64,000 nucleotides of DNA from JACDBZ01 sp036262075. Its GTDB lineage: Bacteria > Chloroflexota > Limnocylindria > QHBO01. Location: contig DATAJO010000011.1 of the NCBI GenBank assembly GCA_036262075.1, positions 1 through 64,000 of the forward strand, read 5' to 3'. Position 1 is the first letter of the stretch. Each line of letters opens with the position of its first letter. Under the pieces are notes generated by a model. It saw only the letters and a list, made by a program, of their open reading frames with translations. It did no database searches and was not told the DNA's origin. This document shows, piece after piece, positions 58,954-64,000 of this stretch. Both the position numbers and the translations under genes were made by a program.

Positions 58954-59254
58954 TGCCTCGAAGGCGGCGATTCGCGCCGCATCGGGTGGTGTCGCGATTG
59001 CTCGGGCGTCCTCGGTCAGCTTGGGCCCCTCGTTCGCAGCAGTTCGCTACACCGATACCGACGCATGAGGAGGCAGCCGCATTCAATCTACGCCCTGCCT
59101 CGCCGATGCCGGTACCCTCGTGGCCCGATACGAGCTGCGCACCGAGCTCATCGCTCCGGGCGCCTGACCCCTTCCCGTCCGGCCGCGCCGGGCGTACGAT
59201 TCCGCCCGCTGCCGGGTCGGGGGCTGGTCAGGCTGGTCGACGGAGGGCGAGCCG

Positions 59255-59776
59255 ATGGACGTGCTGATCCTGCGACTGATCCATATCGTGGCCGGGGCGT
59301 TCTGGGTGGGCGCCGTGTTCTCGACGATCCTGTTCCTCCAGCCGACCGCCGCGGCCGTCGGTCCGGCGGCGGGTCCCTTCCAGGTCCATCTCGTCCGCAG
59401 CCGCCGCTTCCCGGACGTCATCATCCTCTCGGCCATCGTCACCGTCCTCGCCGGCATCTGGCTGCTGTGGAGCACGACGAATGGGCTGGATTGGGCGCTT
59501 GCCCTCGACGCCTCGCGCCTCGGCTTCACCATCGGCGGCATCGCGGGCATCCTGACCCTGGCCCTCGGCGGCTCGTACGTCTACCCGCGCACGAAGCGGG
59601 TGGCCGACCTCGTGGCCGGCATCATGGCCGCCGGCCGCCCGCCCAGCGCGGAGGAGCAGGCGCAGCTCGGCGCCCTGCGCGGCCAGCTCGCCACGGCGGG
59701 CTGGTGGGTGATCGCGGGGCTGGCCATCGCCGTCATCTGCATGGCGACCGCGCGCTATTGGCCGCTCGTCCTCTAG
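59255..59776 (+). CDS. Small multi-pass membrane protein (DUF2269/CopD-like)
   Basis: 173-residue protein with four hydrophobic helices. The first contains LRLIHIVAGAFWVGAVFSTI, the His in a helix typical of CopD/DUF2269-like proteins; others are VIILSAIVTVLAGIWLLWS, LGFTIGGIAGILTLALGGSY and WWVIAGLAIAVICMATARYW. Function unknown. GGAGGGCGAG precedes the ATG by about 8 nt. Confidence 0.82.
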   Translation: MDVLILRLIHIVAGAFWVGAVFSTILFLQPTAAAVGPAAGPFQVHLVRSRRFPDVIILSAIVTVLAGIWLLWSTTNGLDWALALDASRLGFTIGGIAGILTLALGGSYVYPRTKRVADLVAGIMAAGRPPSAEEQAQLGALRGQLATAGWWVIAGLAIAVICMATARYWPLVL

Positions 59777-59820
59777 TCCGTTCCGTTTCCGTTGCGCCGC
59801 ACCGGCGCAATTTCGGCGAT

Positions 59821-59870
59821 ACATCGCCGGACAGCATCGGACCCTACATCGCCGGACAGCATCGGACCCT
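59821..59870. repeat. Two tandem 25-bp repeats
   Basis: Two perfect, adjacent 25-bp copies beginning ACATCGCCGGACAGCATCGG, with no spacer, in the intergenic region before the protease gene. Each contains two copies of the genome-wide frequent CATCG(G/C) core. Confidence 0.9.
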
Positions 59871-59877
59871 CCTGCCG

Positions 59878-59907
59878 GGTGACGCCGCGGTGACGCTTCG
59901 GTGACGC
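59878..59907. promoter_or_regulatory. Three GGTGACGC direct repeats with 11-bp period
   Basis: GGTGACGC occurs at 59,878, 59,889 and 59,900, exactly one helical turn apart, about 45 nt before the protease start. This is the pattern of a cooperative activator site, such as those of OmpR-like and SARP regulators, and a SARP gene lies 2 kb downstream. Confidence 0.55.
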
Positions 59908-59950
59908 GGCGTTGGAACGATGCCGCCGTTTCACGTAGCGGAGCGGCAAG

Positions 59951-61786
59951 GTGCCGAATAGGGATCGCTTCGCGGACCTGCGAGGCCCGGAAGACCAGAT
60001 CAACGTCATTCACGAGGCTGAGCTGCGCGACGGCGTCCTCGAGCGGTACAGCCAGGCGCCACTCGGCCGCGACGCCGTCAGCTCGGCCAAGTTCGAGCGC
60101 AAGAAGGCCGAGGACGAGGCCGCGCCGGCGCGCCGGCCATCGGCCAAGGACAAGATCCACCCGCTGCTCGCGGCCCGCCTGCGGCGTCGCGGGAAGGAGC
60201 GTATCGAGCGGGTCATCGTGACGTACCGCGACGACTTCGAGATCCCGCGCTTTCCCGAGCCCGATCTCGACCAGCCGCGCGATTGCTGCGACAACGAGCG
60301 AGCGCTCGACAGGGCCGATGCACTGGTCAAGGAGATCGAGGCCGTTCGAGAGCGCGGCTACGCGCCGCTCGAGCGTCGGCTCGCCCAGCTCGAGGCCGTC
60401 GTCGAGGATCGGTTCTGGCTCATCAAGGCGCTCGAGGTCCAGATGCCGCTCGGCGCGGTCGAGCGGCTGGTGGCCGACGAGGAGGTGCTCTACGTCGAGC
60501 CGGTCGAGACCCAGGATGCCCCACCGCAGGACGACGTCGTCGACGGTCGGGCCAGCATCGTGTCCGACCCGTACTTCAACATCGGTCTGACGTCGGGATG
60601 GATCGGCCTGCTCGACACGGGCGTGCGGCGGACGCACGTCCTCTTCAACTCGCCCTCGCACATCGACTTCATGCGTGACTGCGTGAACGGCGGCGCCAAC
60701 TGCAACACCGGTTCGGCGCTGAACCCGAACGACGACTGCTGGGACCACGGCACCTCGAGCGCGGCGATCATCACCGGCAACGGGCGGCAGGGGAACGCGT
60801 TCCGCGGGGTGACCGGCATCACGCTCGACAGCTGGAAGGTCTATCCCAGCTCCACGAACCCGACGACCGGCGCGTGCAACGGCTTCCTGAACACGACGGC
60901 CGCGGTGCGCGGTTTCGAGAACGCGGTACGGGTCCTCGACCGGGTGATCGTGGCGGAGATGCAGGGATCCGGCGACGATCGCAGCGCCATCGCCGTGGCG
61001 GCCGACAACGCCTTCGACGCCGGAGCGGTCGTCATCGCCGCGAACGGGAACAACGGCCCCGCGGCCTCGACCGTCAACTGCCCGGCCAATGCCCACAGGG
61101 CCATCGGTGTGGGGGCCTTCGACGTCGAGACCGGGATCCAGTACGACGACCAGAGCCGCGGCCCCGTGCCCGACAACCGGTTCAAGCCCGACATCCAGGC
61201 ACCGACGAACACGAACACCGCGAGCAACGCATCGGACACGGCGCGGCAGAACTTCAGCGGCACGAGCGGCGCGACGCCGTACGCGGCCGGAGCCGCCGCG
61301 CTGCTGCGCAACTGGCTGCGCGGCCCGAGCGGGTCGATCGACCCGGGGCAGGTGTACGCCCAGCTCATCCTGTCCGGCCAGGACACCTACCCGTTCGACA
61401 ACACGGCCGGCGCCGGACCGATCCAGCTGCCCACGAACGGGTGGGCGTGGTGGGGCAAGACGAGCGTCGGGAACGGGCAGACGATCGACATCCCGATCAC
61501 CATCAGCGCCCGCTACGCGAACACGCTCGACGCGGCACTGTGGTGGCCCGAGGGCGGTGTGCGGATCCTCGGGTTCCTCATCGACTGGCACAGCGACGTC
61601 GATCTGCACCTCGTCGACCCGTCCGGGGCGACGCGCGCCTGGAGCCTCTCGATTCCGAGCGTGTTCGAGCGTTGCCGCGTCGCCGGCCGCGTCGCGACCG
61701 GGACGTGGAAGCTTCGGATCCGCGGTTACCGGGTCCCGGTCTCGTCCACTACCGTGTACTGGGCCGCACATGTGAGGACGAGCTGA
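59951..61786 (+). CDS. S8 (subtilisin-like) serine protease
   Basis: 611-residue protease. The catalytic triad is complete: Asp in GWIGLLDTGVRRTH, His in DDCWDHGTSSAAIITG, Ser in NFSGTSGATPYAAGAAALL. The oxyanion Asn is in VVIAANGNNGPA. Residues 1-195 form an unusual Cys-containing, charged N-terminal part (DQPRDCCDNERALDRADALV) ending in an inhibitor-like segment (VERLVADEEVLYVEPVE), and about 110 C-terminal residues form a P-domain-like beta module (DWHSDVDLHLVDPSG). No signal peptide, so a cytoplasmic or non-Sec location is likely. Start taken at an ATG-like codon (GTG) with GGAGCGGCAAGG upstream. Confidence 0.9.
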   Translation: MPNRDRFADLRGPEDQINVIHEAELRDGVLERYSQAPLGRDAVSSAKFERKKAEDEAAPARRPSAKDKIHPLLAARLRRRGKERIERVIVTYRDDFEIPRFPEPDLDQPRDCCDNERALDRADALVKEIEAVRERGYAPLERRLAQLEAVVEDRFWLIKALEVQMPLGAVERLVADEEVLYVEPVETQDAPPQDDVVDGRASIVSDPYFNIGLTSGWIGLLDTGVRRTHVLFNSPSHIDFMRDCVNGGANCNTGSALNPNDDCWDHGTSSAAIITGNGRQGNAFRGVTGITLDSWKVYPSSTNPTTGACNGFLNTTAAVRGFENAVRVLDRVIVAEMQGSGDDRSAIAVAADNAFDAGAVVIAANGNNGPAASTVNCPANAHRAIGVGAFDVETGIQYDDQSRGPVPDNRFKPDIQAPTNTNTASNASDTARQNFSGTSGATPYAAGAAALLRNWLRGPSGSIDPGQVYAQLILSGQDTYPFDNTAGAGPIQLPTNGWAWWGKTSVGNGQTIDIPITISARYANTLDAALWWPEGGVRILGFLIDWHSDVDLHLVDPSGATRAWSLSIPSVFERCRVAGRVATGTWKLRIRGYRVPVSSTTVYWAAHVRTS

Positions 61787-62073
61787 GCACCGACTGGTAC
61801 GGCGAGCGCCCCGAGCCCGAGGAGCGGATTCGGGGCATCGTCCGCCGCCGTGAGACGGGACCGACGCCCGGGGGCCGCGACCGCCTGCCCTTCGCCCTCG
61901 CGCGTGCGGGGTCCGACGACCTGCCCATCTACGGACCGGCGGCCGAGCCGGCCCTCGCCGCCGTGGTCGATCGGGCCGTGGAGGTCGCCGGCAAGGTCGT
62001 CCGACGGGGCGAGCGCGGCGTCGAGCTCTGGGTGGCCGGCGGGTCGGCCGTCCGGCGCATTCCGGAGGGCTAG
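61783..62073 (+). CDS. Small protein coupled to the protease gene (CTG start proposed)
   Basis: 96-residue protein-like frame, unrecognised: STDWYGERPEPEERIRGIVR, AEPALAAVVDRAVEVAGKVV, RGVELWVAGGSAVRRIPEG. No ATG, GTG or TTG is available near its beginning; the CTG that overlaps the protease stop as CTGA, preceded by GAGGACGAG, is the most natural start. It ends at a CTAG shared with the convergent SARP gene. Could be an inhibitor, chaperone or adaptor of the protease; unproven. Confidence 0.5.
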   Translation: MSTDWYGERPEPEERIRGIVRRRETGPTPGGRDRLPFALARAGSDDLPIYGPAAEPALAAVVDRAVEVAGKVVRRGERGVELWVAGGSAVRRIPEG

Positions 62074-62840
62074 CGCGACCCGGCCGAGACGAGCTCCTGG
62101 AGCGTCGTCGACGGCGGGACCCCGACCTCCTCGATCATGAGGCGCTCGCATCGGCGCAGCTGACGGATCGCCTCGGCGACGTTGCCTTCCGCAAGGTGCA
62201 CCTTGATGACGGCGCGGTGCGCCGACTCGCGCAACGGGTCGGTGGCGAGGGCGGCCAGGGCGGCGAGCACCGCGTCACCCCAGCGACCGGCGCCGGCGAG
62301 CCGATCGGCCATCGATTCGAGCGCATGCAGGCGCAGCTGACGGAAGCGCTCGCGCTCGTCCTGGACCCAGTCGTCGTACCAGTCGGGTAGCAGCTCGCCG
62401 TCCAGGGCCGCCGACGCCGTGTCGCAGTCCGCATCGGTCTCCGTGCCCGTCAGCCAGCGATGGGCGACGGCATCGGCCTCCCACACATCGACGCGCACGG
62501 CGCCCGCGAGCTCGACCGTGCCGTTGTGCCCCTCGACGAGCGGCAGGCCTCGACTGCGCAGCCGCCACAGCACCGACCGAAGGTTGGCCGCTGCCCGGTC
62601 GTCGGAGGTGTCGAGCCACAGCATGCCCGCCGCATACGTGCGCAGGAGTGGATGGCGCTTCAGGGCGAGGAGGGCAAGCAGGCGCTGGGCGGGATGCGGG
62701 AGGTCGATCGGCCGCCCGTCCACGACGAGCCCGAACGAGTCGAGGAGGTGGAGCTCCACGCTCGGGGAGGGTGCGGGTCGCCTCGATGCTCGATTCGAGT
62801 GGTTGCCCGCGTGTGGGCGCGCCACGGGGTACACGGCCAC
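62070..62840 (-). CDS. SARP/BTAD-type transcription regulator
   Basis: 256-residue regulator with an OmpR-like winged helix (VELHLLDSFGLVVDGRPIDL, PAQRLLALLALKRH, NLRSVLWRLRSRGLPLVE) and the bacterial transcriptional activation domain (LLPDWYDDWVQDERERFRQL, RLHALESMADRLAGAGRWGD, PLRESAHRAVIKVHLAEGNV, ALRRCERLM-type RQLRRCERLMIEEVGVPPS). SARP proteins activate secondary-metabolite and stress operons by binding direct repeats. Neighbouring direct repeats before the protease are a possible target. GTG start. Divergent from the last gene of the window across about 255 nt in which I see no further gene. Confidence 0.9.
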   Translation of the reverse strand: MAVYPVARPHAGNHSNRASRRPAPSPSVELHLLDSFGLVVDGRPIDLPHPAQRLLALLALKRHPLLRTYAAGMLWLDTSDDRAAANLRSVLWRLRSRGLPLVEGHNGTVELAGAVRVDVWEADAVAHRWLTGTETDADCDTASAALDGELLPDWYDDWVQDERERFRQLRLHALESMADRLAGAGRWGDAVLAALAALATDPLRESAHRAVIKVHLAEGNVAEAIRQLRRCERLMIEEVGVPPSTTLQELVSAGSR

Positions 62841-63096
62841 GGCCTGTTCCGCCTGCTCGGTCAGCGTGCTTCGTCCGTGGGCTCGGACTCGTTCACCCTA
62901 CGCCCGAGGTCAAGTCCCACTCGACCGTGGTCCTTTCGGCGGACCGCATGGCAGCCGACGTCGCGGTAACGCGGGGACGTACGACGCGGAGATGCGCGGG
63001 CGACGCCGCCGCCACGATCCGGACATGCCGCGCACGACGGGCGGATGACGTGGCTGGTCGACGATGCCCTGATCCGAACCACGAGGCATCACGGTC

Positions 63097-64000
63097 ATGG
63101 CTGAGGCGAAGGCACGCTCGATCTCCGGCCGGCTCGAGCTGGTCGGACGCAAGCCCGACGAGGTGGCGCCGAGCCTGGCGCTCTTCATCGTCGGACGGGA
63201 CGGAAAGCGGCTGGCGACCGCGCGGGTGGCCGAGGACGGGTCGTTCACCATGCCCGCCCGGGCCCGCGATCCGGGTGCTCGCGTGCTCATTGGCCCGGCC
63301 GACGCCGATCCCGATGAGGGCGCCGCGCGGTTCGTCAGCTATCGGCTGGGGGACTTCGAGCGCCTCGTCGAGCTCGGGACGATCGGGCTGCCGGAGGACC
63401 GATGGCGGCCGATCCTGTACTGGCACTGCGTCAGCGGATCGGTCCGGCGCTGCTTCCCGTATCCGCACTGGCTCGACGAGATCCGCGTGCGGGGCGTCTC
63501 GCTCGGGACGGCGTCGATCCGGAGCCTCTCGCCGGTCTCGCCCGCCTGGATCCTCTACCCGTGGCGATGCAGCACCGTGTGCCAGGGGCTGGTCGAGGTC
63601 TATCGGCGCACCTGCTGCTGCGAGCCACCGATCATCTGGCCCGAGCTCGACCCGCCGGTCCTGTGGCCGGATGATCCGCCGATCCCGATCCCGGATCCGC
63701 CGTGGCCGATCCCGTGGCCACCCGACCCCGAGCCCGGCCCGTTCCCCGGCCCGGGTCCCGGACCCGACCCGGTTCCGTTCGCCGCCCTCGAGGGGGTCGC
63801 GACGTCGGGCACGCTCGACGTCCGCAAGCTCAACGCCGAGCGGGACGCGGTCGCGCTGCGCGCGCTGAAGGGGCCGGCGCTCGCCGAGTACATCCGCCTG
63901 CGGCCGTATCTCTGGTGTCACTGCGGCGGCGCCACGAAGGTCGCCCAGGGCCTGGTGGCCGACGACGGCAGCTTCTCGATCTGCTGGCCCGGCTGGCCGA
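63097..64000 (+). CDS. Pro- and Cys-rich large protein, C-terminus beyond window
   Basis: At least 301 residues, open at the window edge, not recognised. Begins with a carboxypeptidase-regulatory-like beta fold (SISGRLELVGRKPDEVAPSL, VAEDGSFTMPARA). Then come Cys/Trp segments (LYWHCVSGSVRRCFPYPHWL, WRCSTVCQGLVEVYRRTCCC), a long Pro-rich linker, and a second unit starting VATSGTLDVRKLNAERDAV with YLWCHCGG and VADDGSFSICWPGW, suggesting an internal duplication. No signal peptide. Divergent from the SARP regulator, its likely activator. Repeats such as GSF appear in beta-solenoid or secreted particle proteins, but the role is unknown. Confidence 0.7.
   Translation, partial: MAEAKARSISGRLELVGRKPDEVAPSLALFIVGRDGKRLATARVAEDGSFTMPARARDPGARVLIGPADADPDEGAARFVSYRLGDFERLVELGTIGLPEDRWRPILYWHCVSGSVRRCFPYPHWLDEIRVRGVSLGTASIRSLSPVSPAWILYPWRCSTVCQGLVEVYRRTCCCEPPIIWPELDPPVLWPDDPPIPIPDPPWPIPWPPDPEPGPFPGPGPGPDPVPFAALEGVATSGTLDVRKLNAERDAVALRALKGPALAEYIRLRPYLWCHCGGATKVAQGLVADDGSFSICWPGWP

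Noticed and set aside
59821..59907. Short CRISPR-like array
   Set aside because: The two 25-bp repeats are directly adjacent with no spacer, the following repeats are 8 bp, and no cas gene is present.
59228..61771. 847-codon minus-strand frame opposite the protease
   Set aside because: Antisense to a subtilisin-like protease with complete catalytic triad.

Overview
The window is GC-rich DNA (about 70 percent by eye) from a free-living bacterium. My best guess is Chloroflexota (Limnocylindria-like), with a deep actinobacterial lineage as the alternative. The basis is: a cobalamin-type NrdJ ribonucleotide reductase, LLM/F420-type flavin oxidoreductases, a BTAD/SARP regulator, Cys-containing SLH repeats, Pro/Thr-rich lipoprotein linkers, many GTG/TTG starts, 4-nt gene overlaps and several apparently leaderless promoters. 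No rRNA, tRNA, transposase, integrase or CRISPR array is visible. The hexamer CCGATG/CATCGG is strikingly frequent in the ancestral-looking parts and much rarer in the hsd genes.

Layout. 0-3.8 kb: a truncated surface-anchored GSDH-type sugar dehydrogenase and a lipoprotein. 3.8-10.4 kb: an inositol catabolic divergon (lacI-type regulator, iolG-like, iolE, iolD on minus; transaldolase and iolB on plus) with a TGTAA-N4-TTACA operator between the arms. 10.4-17.7 kb: MFS exporter with its HTH repressor, an LLM oxidoreductase divergent from a MerR regulator, an acyltransferase, and a membrane GGDEF-EAL protein. 17.8-20 kb: an ECF sigma factor with a membrane beta-propeller partner, divergent from a small repeat protein; both sides carry the same promoter, TGTCACC-N18-CCTGTA. 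20.1-25.1 kb: nrdJ with an intein at the catalytic cysteine, a structured leader, and a duplicated zinc-ribbon tail downstream.

25.1-38.5 kb is a defence island. It starts with a type I restriction system whose modification subunit is fused to an XRE helix-turn-helix and to a half specificity domain, followed by a YgjP-like metalloprotease. On the minus strand come an ATPase/PIN pair, an EVE-like/NucS nuclease overlapping a PD-(D/E)XK protein with two integrase-like core-binding repeats, and a GIY-YIG plus CBS-HEPN pair. The last pair sits between near-identical copies of the 5' end of a DUF2075-type gene. Three such copies exist, all sharing the same start-codon boundary and each abutting different genes. 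This cassette-like arrangement is the most unusual structure in the window.

38.4-43 kb holds zinc-ribbon and membrane proteins of unknown role plus decayed PIN and glyoxalase fragments. 43-47.2 kb: VapBC, an alpha/beta hydrolase, a YtcJ-like amidohydrolase and a TSUP transporter. 47.3-50 kb: a compact NERD-HNH-HNH operon that looks like a second restriction-type system. 50-56.3 kb: an ArsR/SRPBCC pair with a perfect 24-bp palindrome over its start codon, a second VapBC, small proteins, lipoproteins and an LLM oxidoreductase. 56.4-59.8 kb: a second ECF sigma/membrane beta-propeller pair and a small membrane protein. 59.8-64 kb: direct repeats, a subtilisin-like protease with an overlapping small gene, a SARP regulator, and a Pro/Cys-rich protein that runs off the window.
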